A stretch of 64,000 nt of DNA from Cyclobacterium lianum (GTDB taxonomy: Bacteria; Bacteroidota; Bacteroidia; Cytophagales; Cyclobacteriaceae): the NCBI RefSeq assembly GCF_900143075.1, contig NZ_FRCY01000005.1:248001-312000 (forward strand), in the 5' to 3' direction. Under the pieces are notes generated by a model that made no database searches, was not told the DNA's origin, and saw only the letters and a program-made list of their open reading frames with translations. The position numbers and the translations under genes were made by a program. This document shows, one piece after another, positions 45,092 through 53,121 of the stretch (within the stretch, counting starts at the first letter, position 1; every line of letters starts with the position of its first letter).

Positions 45092-46045
45092 TTATAATTT
45101 GACTTGTTTGATCTGATCGATATTTTCCAAAAACCATTGGTAGGTATCCTTAATACCCTCTTCCAGGTTTATTTGAGCTGTCCAGCCTGCAGCGGTCATC
45201 TTGTGTACATCCATGAGTTTTCGAGGGGTACCATCAGGCTTGCTGCTGTCCCAAACGATCTCTCCCTGATGCCCGGTGACACGCTGGATCATTTCTGCAA
45301 GCGCCTTGATGGTAAGATCCTGTCCGGTACCCACATTATACAGATTGTCATCGAAGGCATTTTCCATGGCAAAGACCACGGCTTCAGCCATATCATCCAC
45401 ATGCAAAAACTCTCGCATGGGCGTCCCGCTGCCCCATAGCCTGACGGGCTGATGTCCGTTTATCTTTGCTTCATGAAACTTTCTGATCATGGCTGGAAGT
45501 ACATGCGAGGTTTCCAGATCAAAATTATCAAAGGGACCATACAGATTGGTCGGCATCAGGCTGACAAAGTCCCTTCCATACTGCTGCCTGATGGCTTCAC
45601 AGGCCTTCACTCCGGCGATCTTCGCCAGGGCGTACCATTGATTGGTTGGCTCCAGCGGTCCGGTAAGGAGTACCTCTTCCTTCAGGGGCTGAGGAGCTAG
45701 TTTTGGATATATACAGGAACTGCCAAGGAAGATAAACTTCTCTACCCCGTACTGATGGGAAAAATCAATCAGATTATTTTGAATCATCAGATTCTCCATC
45801 AGAAAAGGGTAAGGGTAATTGTTATTTGCCAGTATACCTCCTACCCGCGCAGCGGCATCTATGACTACCTCCGGTTTCTCACTTTCAAAAAAGCTTTTTA
45901 CGGCCGATTGGTTCTTTAAATCCAATTCCCTGCTGCTCAATCCGATCAGGTGCCCGTATCCCTTTTTATGAAGCGCCCTGAAAATAGCCGCTCCTACCAT
46001 GCCCTTATGACCGGCTACATATATTCTGGAATTCTTTTGCATCAT
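45092..46045 (-). CDS. fcl: GDP-L-fucose synthase
   Basis: A 317-residue bifunctional epimerase/reductase (WcaG). It has SRIYVAGHKGMVGAAIFRAL, the family-typical FLGSSCIYPKLAPQPLKEE, then the active-site WYALAKIAGVKACEAIRQQY, and LMPTNLYGPFDNFD. It takes the Gmd product to GDP-L-fucose. It is 4 bases from manC and 31 bases from gmd, so one transcript is likely. This makes fucose a probable component of the polymer. Confidence 0.97.
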   Translation of the reverse strand: MMQKNSRIYVAGHKGMVGAAIFRALHKKGYGHLIGLSSRELDLKNQSAVKSFFESEKPEVVIDAAARVGGILANNNYPYPFLMENLMIQNNLIDFSHQYGVEKFIFLGSSCIYPKLAPQPLKEEVLLTGPLEPTNQWYALAKIAGVKACEAIRQQYGRDFVSLMPTNLYGPFDNFDLETSHVLPAMIRKFHEAKINGHQPVRLWGSGTPMREFLHVDDMAEAVVFAMENAFDDNLYNVGTGQDLTIKALAEMIQRVTGHQGEIVWDSSKPDGTPRKLMDVHKMTAAGWTAQINLEEGIKDTYQWFLENIDQIKQVKL

Positions 46046-46049
46046 TTTT

Positions 46050-47048
46050 CTATTCTAATAAATCCGGACTTTCCTTTTCTAATCTTTCATACACCTTTTT
46101 CACCTCCTGGGCGCTTTCCTTGTTCAGTACCAGGATGGCGTCCGCCGTTTCTACCAATACCACGTGTTCAAGCCCCACAAATTCTACGTGTTTCCTACCA
46201 GCACCGATGACCAGATTATTGCCTACCCTTTCTTTGGTCCCCGGCTGGAAATATTCATACAGAGCCTCGAATGAGCCCATATCTGACCAGGAAAAGTCAG
46301 AAGGCACTACTTTGATCTTGTCGGATTTTTCCATCACGGCATAGTCCACACTTATGGAGGGGATCTCCATACTTAATTCCAGCGGAAGAAACCCGCTGTC
46401 TGCATGTTGGTAGGCATTCTTCGCTTTTTCAAAAAGCTCAGGCTCATACTTTTTAAGTTCATCCAGATAAGTCCCCGCTGTAAAACAAAACATCCCGCTG
46501 TTCCATAAAAAATTGCCTCTGTCCAGAAATTCGCGCGCTGTGGCCAAATCCGGCTTCTCCCGGAAACCAAGTACTTCATTGCCCTCATACTCGATGTATC
46601 CAAACCCGGTTTCGGGCCTGGAGGGTATCAGACCAAAAGTGACCAACGCCCCACTTTGCGCCATCCCAATCGCCTCTCGGAGCAAAGCTTCATATTTTTC
46701 CTGCTTTCCTATCAAATGGTCAGAGGGAGTAACCAGCAAAACATCATCTGAAGATACAGCCATGGCGGCAAAAGCAATGGCAGCGGCAGTATTTCGGGGA
46801 GCAGCCTCCACCAACTCAATGTAATCTGATACCCCCACCTTATCCAAAATATCCCTGGACAGCTGGTAATTGTCAACACCACCTACGACCATCACCTGGT
46901 CACAAATACCTCTATTTCTACCTACGGTCTTTTCAAAAAGTGATTGCTGGTCAAAGATAGGTAGGTATTGCTTGGGTTTACTCTTTCTTGAAAGCGGCCA
47001 GAGCCGGCTGCCGACTCCTCCCGATAAAACTACGTTAACAATTTTCAT
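46050..47048 (-). CDS. manC: Mannose-1-phosphate guanylyltransferase
   Basis: A 332-residue NTP-transferase forming GDP-mannose. The signature VVLSGGVGSRLWPLSRKSKP followed by KQYLPIFDQQSLFE is at the N-terminus, then PRNTAAAIAFAAM, LLVTPSDHLIG and ETGFGYIEYEG and FREKPDLATA in mid-sequence, and SVDYAVMEKSDKIKVVPSDF near the end. It stops after the nucleotidyltransferase part, so it lacks the C-terminal phosphomannose isomerase domain of bifunctional ManC/AlgA. First gene of manC-fcl-gmd. Confidence 0.95.
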   Translation of the reverse strand: MKIVNVVLSGGVGSRLWPLSRKSKPKQYLPIFDQQSLFEKTVGRNRGICDQVMVVGGVDNYQLSRDILDKVGVSDYIELVEAAPRNTAAAIAFAAMAVSSDDVLLVTPSDHLIGKQEKYEALLREAIGMAQSGALVTFGLIPSRPETGFGYIEYEGNEVLGFREKPDLATAREFLDRGNFLWNSGMFCFTAGTYLDELKKYEPELFEKAKNAYQHADSGFLPLELSMEIPSISVDYAVMEKSDKIKVVPSDFSWSDMGSFEALYEYFQPGTKERVGNNLVIGAGRKHVEFVGLEHVVLVETADAILVLNKESAQEVKKVYERLEKESPDLLE

Positions 47049-47073
47049 GATTTTGATTTTCGCTGTTCAGTTA

Positions 47074-47081
47074 CAAAAATA
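47074..47081 (-). promoter_or_regulatory. -7 promoter element of manC-fcl-gmd
   Basis: TATTTTTG on the minus strand is a full TAnnTTTG match, 25 bases before the manC start codon. The nearest TTG is 26 bases upstream, a little too far, so only the -7 box is supported. Confidence 0.4.
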
Positions 47082-47373
47082 GAACCAGACCTTGAGACCA
47101 TAGCTACCAAAGCATTCGCTGCACCAATTGTCAGCAAATTACGCTTCCTAAAATTACTTGCCGGGATAAATGAACTAAAATATTGCTGATGTGGCAGTTA
47201 TGCTTCAGGTTTGATTTTTAAATAAAAGGTGCTCCAAAAGTAAATAAAAAATCTAAGATGGTAAAGAAATATTTTAAATACATTTTTTTTTATCTGTAAA
47301 ACATAAATTAAGATTTAAAATAAACCTGTTTGTATGGTCAGCGGAAAAGAGTAAAAAAAATCTGGATACAGCA

Positions 47374-47406
47374 TTTGAAGGTTACCCAATATATTCGGTA
47401 ATTTCG
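47374..47406 (+). promoter_or_regulatory. Candidate upxY promoter
   Basis: TTTG at 47374-47377, 21 bases, then TAATTTCG at 47399-47406, one mismatch from TAnnTTTG. The start codon is at 47444, leaving a leader of about 30 bases. Confidence 0.35.
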
Positions 47407-47443
47407 GTATTTTAAACCCCTTTAACCTTGATAGCTGTAAAAG

Positions 47444-47950
47444 ATGACAGAAAAATGCAACTGGTACGTTATGTATACTGCTCCCAGGGCTGAAAAGAAA
47501 GTAGCCCAACGATTAAAGGAAAAAGGCACCCGGGTATACCTACCTATTATTGAAGAAATCAGGCAATGGAGTGACCGAAAAAAGAAGGTTAATCGCCCGT
47601 TGTTCAACGGCTACATTTTTGTATACACCAGCAAGGAGCGGCTATGGGAGGCCCTGCAGATCAATGGGGCAGTCAAATTTATCAATTTCTCGGGTGAACA
47701 CGCTGTGGTTCACCAAAGTGAAATTGACACAATACAGCGGGTCATTGAGACCGGAGTAGCTGTGGAGGTGGACACAGACGATATTGAAAAAGGTGAGCAG
47801 GTAAGGATAGTAGGGGGCGCCTTGCAGGACTTTGAGGGGGAATGTATCCAGAAGTCCAACCAGGATTACTTTATCATACGCATTCCCAGTATCAATCAGA
47901 GTATGCTGGTCAAAGTCCCCAGGAAATTTTTAGAGGTTTTGAAGCAATAA
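47444..47950 (+). CDS. UpxY-family transcription antiterminator (NusG/RfaH-like)
   Basis: A 168-residue NusG paralogue. The NGN domain has CNWYVMYTAPRAEKKVAQRL and KEKGTRVYLPIIEEIRQWSD, then KKVNRPLFNGYIFVYTSKER; the C-terminal KOW domain has DIEKGEQVRIVGGALQDFEG. UpxY proteins are encoded at the head of Bacteroides capsule operons and let RNA polymerase read through the leader of their own locus. Here the gene faces away from the locus, divergent from manC, and is followed by an unrelated GH15 gene, so it would act in trans on the exopolysaccharide operons, possibly also on that at 58 kb. Confidence 0.92.
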   Translation: MTEKCNWYVMYTAPRAEKKVAQRLKEKGTRVYLPIIEEIRQWSDRKKKVNRPLFNGYIFVYTSKERLWEALQINGAVKFINFSGEHAVVHQSEIDTIQRVIETGVAVEVDTDDIEKGEQVRIVGGALQDFEGECIQKSNQDYFIIRIPSINQSMLVKVPRKFLEVLKQ

Positions 47951-48071
47951 TCATTTCAATTTATTACCAAACGCTATTAATTTTAATAACTTCGCAAATT
48001 AATCACCTTTTCTTTTTATTATTTCTAAAAGGATGGTGGGGACTGTATTTGAAATTTTAACCAGCTTTTCC

Positions 48072-49859
48072 ATGGAAAAACACACTTACGGAACAGGCCT
48101 TATAGGCAATTGCAGTTACATCGCCCACATTGAAAAAAACACCAACATCAGTTGGCTGTGTTTGCCTCGATTTGATAGCGACTTTCTTTTTGGAAGTATG
48201 CTGGACAAGGAGAAGGGAGGAGAATTTACCATCCTGCCCCAAAATGGTGGATTTACTTCCCGACAGAACTACCAGGAAAACACCAATATTCTGGAAACTA
48301 CCGTGGAAACGAGTGCAGGAGAAATGTATAAGGTCACGGATTTTGCACCGAGGTTCTTGAATTATGACCGATATTTCAAGCCCTCCATGCTGGTCAGAAA
48401 AGTGGAGCCGCTTAAAGGTGAACCAAAAATCAAGATCAACTGCAAGCCGGTTGCGGATTATGGGAAACGCTCACTGACAGCGACCCCCGGGAGCAATCAC
48501 ATACAGTTTTCGGGAAGAGACCAGCAGGTAAGGCTGACGACCAATTGCTCCATAACCTATATCATGGAGGAACAGGAATTCAGGTTACAGCGTCCAGTAT
48601 ATTTGGTACTCACCTATGGCAGCCCGCTGGAAGCCCCCATTGAAAGCACCATAGAGAAATTTCTCAATGCGACCTGCCAGTACTGGAGAAATTGGGTGAA
48701 ATCTACCAGCATACCAAATTTTTATCAAAAATTAGTAGTCCGGTCTGCGCTGGTTTTAAAAATTCACCAATACGAGGACACCGGAGGTATCATTGCGGCA
48801 TCCACGTCCAGCCTTCCGGAATCTCCGGGATCGACCCGAAACTGGGACTACCGCTACTGCTGGATGAGAGATGCCTATTACACCTTGAACGTGTTCAACC
48901 ATCTTGGGCACTTTGAAGAACTGGAGCGGTATTTTGAATTTATTCAAAACCTGCCGGTAGATGAAAAAGGCAGGTACCAACCTCTTTATTCCATAACCGG
49001 GTCTTCCAAATTACCGGAAATTGTGGCCGATCTCCATGGATACATGGGCAATAAGCCAGTCCGCTTCGGCAACCAGGCCTACACCCATATTCAAAACGAT
49101 CTCTACGGGCAGGTTTTGGTAAGCTTGTTGCCACTTTATGCAGACAAAAGGTTTATTGAATCAGAAAAGAGTCATAGTAAGCCTTTTATCAATAATTTGC
49201 TGTCGAAGATTGAGGAGACCATGGACGAAAAGGATGCTGGCCTGTGGGAATTCAGGAATTTAAAGCAGGAGCATTGCTATACCTTTCTTTTTCATTGGGC
49301 AGGCGCCTCGGCGGCAGTAAAAATAGCAGAACGCTTGTCGGACGTGGAAATGAAAAATAAAGCCATCGCATTGAAAAACAAAGCGATCAAAAAAATCGAA
49401 GCCTGCTATATCCCGGAACGAAAAGCCTACGCCCAGGCAATCGGTACCAAAAATATGGATGCCAGTACGCTCCAAATGATCACCATGGGCTATTTTGGCA
49501 GCGACATAGAGAGTGCCAACAATCACCTAAAAGCACTGGAAGAGGACCTTCTGGCCAAAGATTTTCTGTTTTACCGGTACAAACACCTGGACGACTTTGG
49601 AGAACCCGAAACCACTTTTCTGATCTGTGCCTTCTGGTACATCGAGGCACTGGCCTGCGTAAACCGCCTTGAAGAAGCCATGGAAGGTTTCGAAACCTTA
49701 AGCAAATATTGCAATCACCTCAATTTGTTTTCCGAAGATGTCGATCAGCATACGGGAAGTCAATGGGGCAATTTTCCTCAGACCTACAGCCATGTTGGCC
49801 TGCTGAACGCTGCCTACAGAATCGATAAAAAACTGGATAAACCCAACTTCATGATTTGA
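48072..49859 (+). CDS. Glycoside hydrolase family 15 protein (glucoamylase/trehalase-like)
   Basis: A 595-residue protein from the ATG at 48072; a start 39 bases upstream would add a hydrophobic stretch not seen in relatives. The N-terminal beta-sandwich begins YGTGLIGNCSYIAHIEKNTN followed by ISWLCLPRFDSDFLFGSMLD, and the (alpha/alpha)6 barrel carries NWDYRYCWMRDAYYTLNVFN, KPVRFGNQAYTHIQNDLYGQ (general-acid region), and a catalytic-base region GNFPQTYSHVGLLNAA near the C-terminus. Bacterial GH15 enzymes of this layout cleave alpha-glucosides such as trehalose, oligosaccharides or glycogen-derived chains. No signal peptide, so cytosolic. Overlaps the next convergent gene by 11 bases. Confidence 0.93.
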   Translation: MEKHTYGTGLIGNCSYIAHIEKNTNISWLCLPRFDSDFLFGSMLDKEKGGEFTILPQNGGFTSRQNYQENTNILETTVETSAGEMYKVTDFAPRFLNYDRYFKPSMLVRKVEPLKGEPKIKINCKPVADYGKRSLTATPGSNHIQFSGRDQQVRLTTNCSITYIMEEQEFRLQRPVYLVLTYGSPLEAPIESTIEKFLNATCQYWRNWVKSTSIPNFYQKLVVRSALVLKIHQYEDTGGIIAASTSSLPESPGSTRNWDYRYCWMRDAYYTLNVFNHLGHFEELERYFEFIQNLPVDEKGRYQPLYSITGSSKLPEIVADLHGYMGNKPVRFGNQAYTHIQNDLYGQVLVSLLPLYADKRFIESEKSHSKPFINNLLSKIEETMDEKDAGLWEFRNLKQEHCYTFLFHWAGASAAVKIAERLSDVEMKNKAIALKNKAIKKIEACYIPERKAYAQAIGTKNMDASTLQMITMGYFGSDIESANNHLKALEEDLLAKDFLFYRYKHLDDFGEPETTFLICAFWYIEALACVNRLEEAMEGFETLSKYCNHLNLFSEDVDQHTGSQWGNFPQTYSHVGLLNAAYRIDKKLDKPNFMI

Positions 49860-50247
49860 CAAATTTCCCGGTCTTTATTCTTTGCTCCCGGTTTCTCACC
49901 ACAAGGATCCATTCCTCATCCAATTTGAGGTAGCCATAGTCGTAACAGTAAGCATACACGTTGCCTTTTTTATTGATGTAGCTGTGGGTGCTGTACCGAA
50001 ACTGAAATCCCATTTCGAGCAAATTTCCCCGGAGAATTTTGGATGTCTCCTCTGTCTCCGGTAAGATATTGGCCAGGATATTTCTGTTGCGTTTCAGCGC
50101 GTTATTGATGTTCCGAATCAACCTGTTGCTGCCGGATTTCATCTGATTGTTGTGGTTATTTCTGCAGTAATCGTCACAAAACTTTTTATCCACCCTCCCG
50201 ACCAACGGCTTACCACAACTTATACATTTTTTGGTGTGCTCCGGCAT
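49849..50247 (-). CDS. Zn-ribbon protein of unknown function
   Basis: A 132-residue protein if started at the ATG at 50247 (MPEHTKKCISCGKPLVGRVD); a start at 50277 would add 10 residues. A zinc ribbon is formed by CISC and CDDYC (Cys 8, 11, 24, 28). A basic helix with NRLIRNINNALKRNRNILAN follows and then a beta-rich end, KKGNVYAYCYDYGYLKLDEE. It resembles DUF2116-type short Zn-ribbon proteins, common as hypothetical genes in Bacteroidota. Basic helix plus ribbon suggests nucleic-acid binding, by inference. It is divergent from ssb across the phased repeats. Confidence 0.75.
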   Translation of the reverse strand: MPEHTKKCISCGKPLVGRVDKKFCDDYCRNNHNNQMKSGSNRLIRNINNALKRNRNILANILPETEETSKILRGNLLEMGFQFRYSTHSYINKKGNVYAYCYDYGYLKLDEEWILVVRNREQRIKTGKFVKS

Positions 50248-50316
50248 AATAGTCCTTTTGAATGGAAAATTTAGCATAATATATATAAAAAAAGCTATTT
50301 AACAAACAATCATAGC

Positions 50317-50358
50317 CGTTTGAAAACGTTTACAAACATTTACAAACGGTTTTAAACG
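50317..50358. repeat. Four phased 10-bp repeats between the Zn-ribbon gene and ssb
   Basis: Exactly abutting 10-mers: CGTTTGAAAA, CGTTTACAAA, CATTTACAAA and CGGTTTTAAA (50317-50356), then CG. The period of one helical turn puts all units on the same DNA face. They lie about 95 bp before the ssb start and about 70 bp before the Zn-ribbon start. Confidence 0.65.
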
Positions 50359-50450
50359 AAAAAAAACCGGATAAATTTTCTGCCTCCCCCCAACTTTGTC
50401 ACATTCCAATTCGGAAAACATTTACATCTTTCACTTAAACGATTATAGTC

Positions 50451-50801
50451 ATGAACGCTATCAAAAACAAAGTACAACTGATTGGCAGATTGGGAGCAAA
50501 AGCCGAATTCAAAACTGTAAATGGCAACACGCCCATGGTACGGTTAAACCTGGCAACCAATGAGGCCTACAAAAATGGCAAAGGTGAGAAAGTTGAGGAA
50601 ACCTACTGGCACAGTATTGTGGCTTTTGGAAAACCCGCAGAAATCATCCATAAGTACACTGACAAGGGATCTGAGATCTGCATTCAGGGTAAACTGGTGA
50701 GCAGGTCCTATGAAACCAAAGAAGGGGTCAAAAAGTATGTTACCGAGGTTCAGGTAAATGAAGTTTTACTCATGGGCGATAAATCGGCTGTAAAGGCCTG
50801 A
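50451..50801 (+). CDS. ssb: Single-stranded DNA-binding protein lacking the acidic tail
   Basis: A 116-residue OB-fold protein: NKVQLIGRLGAKAEFKTVNG, MVRLNLATNEAYKNGKGEKV, ETYWHSIVAFGKPAEIIHKY, GSEICIQGKLVSRSYETKEG, VTEVQVNEVLLMGDKSAVKA. It ends right after the OB fold, without the glycine/proline-rich linker and the acidic DDDIPF-like tip that recruits partner proteins in replicative SSB. So it is probably a second, accessory SSB (recombination, competence or mobile-DNA related). It is a single gene with its own terminator downstream and an unusual repeat array upstream. Confidence 0.93.
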   Translation: MNAIKNKVQLIGRLGAKAEFKTVNGNTPMVRLNLATNEAYKNGKGEKVEETYWHSIVAFGKPAEIIHKYTDKGSEICIQGKLVSRSYETKEGVKKYVTEVQVNEVLLMGDKSAVKA

Positions 50802-50860
50802 AAAAACACTGACTTTTTAAGACTTATTGTTTGAATAATGCTTGACTTTTGAAAATACAT

Positions 50861-50894
50861 CCGGTGGAGTTTGGGTGGCTCCACCGGTTTTTTT
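50861..50894 (+). terminator. Intrinsic terminator of ssb
   Basis: CCGGTGGAG / CTCCACCGG perfect 9-bp stem (50861-50869, 50879-50887), 9-base loop, then T7. It lies 60 bases after the ssb stop. Confidence 0.88.
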
Positions 50895-50980
50895 CTTTTT
50901 TGTAAGTATCCAATGCCGGGCTCCCTGAGCGGAGGTAGATTGAAATATAAAATGAAAAAGCTGCGATGAAAGCGTTTTGT

Positions 50981-51967
50981 TTACCATTGCGCGTGAATTT
51001 CAGCTCTAAAATACCTATCATAAATCCCCTGCACTTCTTCCATTTCCCTCTCCGTAAAAGGAGCTATCGATGCCGCCTCCACATTGGCCCTTACCTGCCC
51101 GGGGTTTGAGGCCCCCGGTATTACCGTAGCTACCTCCTCATGCATGAGAATCCACCGGATGGCAATCGCTGCCAGGGGAGCACGGGACCCAAACAAGGTT
51201 TTTAACTCTTCAACGGCAGCAATTCCCTTGTTCAAGTCAATACCTGAGAACGTTTCTCCTTTATCAAAGGCTTCACCGTTTCTGTTGAAATTTCTGTGGT
51301 CTTCGGGATGGAAAGTGGTATTGCGATCGATTTTCCCTGCCAGTAGTCCACTCGCCAGAGGTACCCGGGCGATGATCCCGCAGTTTTTTTGCACTGCATA
51401 AGGAAAAAATTCTTCTGAGGGTTTCAGACGAAACATATTGAAAATGATTTGCACCGTCATCACATTCTCATAATCAAGCGCCATCATTGCTTCCTGCACT
51501 TTCTCCACACTCACGCCCATATTTTTGATTTTTCCTTCCTTTTTAAGGTCATCAAAGAGCCCGAAGATCTCAGGTCTGCCATATACCTCGGTGGGAGGAC
51601 AATGAAGCTGGATCAAATCAATCGAATCCACCTTTAGGTTTCTGAGACTGGATTCTACAAATCTCCGCAATGCCTTCGGTGTGTAGCCATCAGCCGTATG
51701 TGGCTGAATCTGACGACCACATTTGGTAGCCACAAAAACCTCGTCTTTTCTCTTTCGAACTATATTCCCTACGGCCTCCTCACTCAAGCCGGCATCGTAC
51801 ACATCGGCCGTATCGATAAAATTAATCCCCTGGTCGATCGCTTCATGGATAATCCGGCTGGCTACTTTTTGGTCGAAAGTGCCTCCCCATCCGCCGCCGA
51901 CCTGCCAGGTACCCAATGATACCTCTGATATATTTAATCCCGTTTTCCCAAGTTTTCTGTACTTCAT
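50981..51967 (-). CDS. Aldo/keto reductase
   Basis: A 328-residue NADPH-dependent reductase TIM barrel: MKYRKLGKTGLNISEVSLGT at the N-terminus, the catalytic Asp and Tyr in FIDTADVYDAGLSEEAVGNI, the Lys in EVFVATKCG, the His in IDLIQLHCPP, and the C-terminal cofactor segment VATVIPGASNPGQVRANVEA. Length is normal for the YghZ/Tas-like AKR group. The substrate is not predictable. It stands alone, divergent from the Dabb gene. Confidence 0.93.
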   Translation of the reverse strand: MKYRKLGKTGLNISEVSLGTWQVGGGWGGTFDQKVASRIIHEAIDQGINFIDTADVYDAGLSEEAVGNIVRKRKDEVFVATKCGRQIQPHTADGYTPKALRRFVESSLRNLKVDSIDLIQLHCPPTEVYGRPEIFGLFDDLKKEGKIKNMGVSVEKVQEAMMALDYENVMTVQIIFNMFRLKPSEEFFPYAVQKNCGIIARVPLASGLLAGKIDRNTTFHPEDHRNFNRNGEAFDKGETFSGIDLNKGIAAVEELKTLFGSRAPLAAIAIRWILMHEEVATVIPGASNPGQVRANVEAASIAPFTEREMEEVQGIYDRYFRAEIHAQW

Positions 51968-52050
51968 TTTTTAATGGGTTCTTATTAATTTCTTAAACTA
52001 TAAATTTATACCTTTATCACTTAAAACATTGTTAACCTAAATGACATGAA

Positions 52051-52440
52051 ATGCCCAATAGAAGAAAATTCATGGCTGTGCTGACTACTTTGGGCCTTGG
52101 CGCATTTATTTCAAATCAAATCCACGCTAAAACTAACGCAAACATGATTGTACATCAAGTATTTTTCTGGTTAAATGATCCGGACAGTGATCTCAAGACG
52201 GTGATGGACGGCTGCAGAAAAATCGCCCAAACCAAAAGTGTGAAAGATTTCAAAATTGGTGTTCCGGCCGGCACCAGCCGAAGGGAAGTTGTTGACCACA
52301 GTTTTCACATTTCACTGACAGTATACTTCGACAGCATTGCTGACCACGATCTTTACCAGTCCGACCCGGTGCATCTGCAATTTGTAGCAGACCACAAAGA
52401 CAAATGGTCAGAGGTGAAGGTGTATGACTTTGAGGTATAA
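52051..52440 (+). CDS. Exported Dabb-domain (stress-responsive alpha/beta-barrel) protein
   Basis: A 129-residue protein with a Tat-like leader (PNRRKFMAVLTTLGLGAFIS) and a Dabb ferredoxin-like barrel: MIVHQVFFWLNDPDSDLKTV, KSVKDFKIGVPAGTSRREVV, FHISLTVYFDSIADHDLYQS, and HLQFVADHKDKWSEVKVYDF. Dabb proteins form dimeric barrels; most are of unknown function. The leader has RR but no clear Tat consensus beyond RRKF, so Sec export is possible. Small single gene between the AKR and hslV. Confidence 0.88.
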   Translation: MPNRRKFMAVLTTLGLGAFISNQIHAKTNANMIVHQVFFWLNDPDSDLKTVMDGCRKIAQTKSVKDFKIGVPAGTSRREVVDHSFHISLTVYFDSIADHDLYQSDPVHLQFVADHKDKWSEVKVYDFEV

Positions 52441-52448
52441 GTGATACA

Positions 52449-52476
52449 GGCCTTCAAACGAGTGATTTTGAAGGCC
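52449..52476. terminator. Hairpin between convergent Dabb and hslV genes
   Basis: GGCCTTCAAA / TTTGAAGGCC, a perfect 10-bp stem with an 8-base loop. No T-run follows on either strand, so factor-independent termination is not certain. Confidence 0.5.
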
Positions 52477-52485
52477 TCCCCTCCT

Positions 52486-53028
52486 TTATTCTGCAACACT
52501 TTCGATAATCAGGTTATGGTTGGTATAGATACAGATATCAGCTGCAATACTCAGGCTCTCCCTGACCATGTCCTCTGCACTGAGCTGCGGAGCGTATTTT
52601 TTAAGCGCCCTTGCTGCTGACTGAGCATACATGCTTCCGGAACCGATAGTGGCTATACCCAGATCAGGTTCAATTACATCTCCCGTACCAGAAATAATGA
52701 GCACATCCGTAGCATCGGCAATGATCATCATGGCTTCCAGTTTGCTCAGCATCCTGTCTGTTCGCCATTCTTTGGCCAGTTCGACTGCCGCCCTTTTCAT
52801 GTTATTGCTGTATTTGCCCAATTTCTCTTCAAACTTTTCCAATAAGGTAAAAGCATCGGCAGTAGAACCCGCAAAGCCGGTAACAATTTTACCCTCCTGT
52901 AGTTTCCTGATCTTATTCACGCTGCTCTTGGCAATGGTATTGCCCAATGTAGCCTGACCGTCTGCTCCGATCGCCACTTTCCCCTCATGCCGGATTGCTA
53001 CTACTGTAGTTGATTTAAGTTTGTCCAT
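52486..53028 (-). CDS. hslV: ATP-dependent protease subunit HslV
   Basis: A 180-residue Ntn-hydrolase. The start at 53028 gives MDKLKSTTVVAIRHEGKVAI; removal of six residues would expose the catalytic Thr7 (TTVVAIRHEGK). GADGQATLGNTIAKSSVNKI, VTGFAGSTADAFTLLEKFEE, AVELAKEWRTDRMLSKLEAM and ADICIYTNHNLIIESVAE match HslV. A start at 53073 would bury the catalytic Thr. HslV degrades proteins fed by the HslU ATPase; hslU is not in the window, an uncommon split. Confidence 0.95.
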   Translation of the reverse strand: MDKLKSTTVVAIRHEGKVAIGADGQATLGNTIAKSSVNKIRKLQEGKIVTGFAGSTADAFTLLEKFEEKLGKYSNNMKRAAVELAKEWRTDRMLSKLEAMMIIADATDVLIISGTGDVIEPDLGIATIGSGSMYAQSAARALKKYAPQLSAEDMVRESLSIAADICIYTNHNLIIESVAE

Positions 53029-53070
53029 ACTTTTTTTAATCCCAATCTCTTCAATAATTGTACTAAAAAG

Positions 53071-53098
53071 CAAAAAGTCCCACTTTGAGGACTTTTTG
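53071..53098 (-). terminator. Terminator of the E2 gene
   Basis: CAAAAAGTCC / GGACTTTTTG, a perfect 10-bp stem with an 8-base loop, 24 bases after the E2 stop on the minus strand. The T5 run lies within the stem, so the strength is moderate. Confidence 0.7.
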
Positions 53099-53121
53099 AC
53101 ATTTATATTGCTTTACTACTG

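Larger units (their letters stand above)
47049..47443. other. Divergent intergenic region, manC / upxY
   Basis: About 395 bp, AT-rich. It holds a -7 box for manC and a candidate promoter for upxY, both listed separately. The middle part (about 47220-47310) is A-rich with no other structure seen. Confidence 0.5.

Noticed and set aside
50317-50358. Short tandem repeats as a CRISPR array
   Set aside because: Units are 10 bp without spacers and no cas gene is near.
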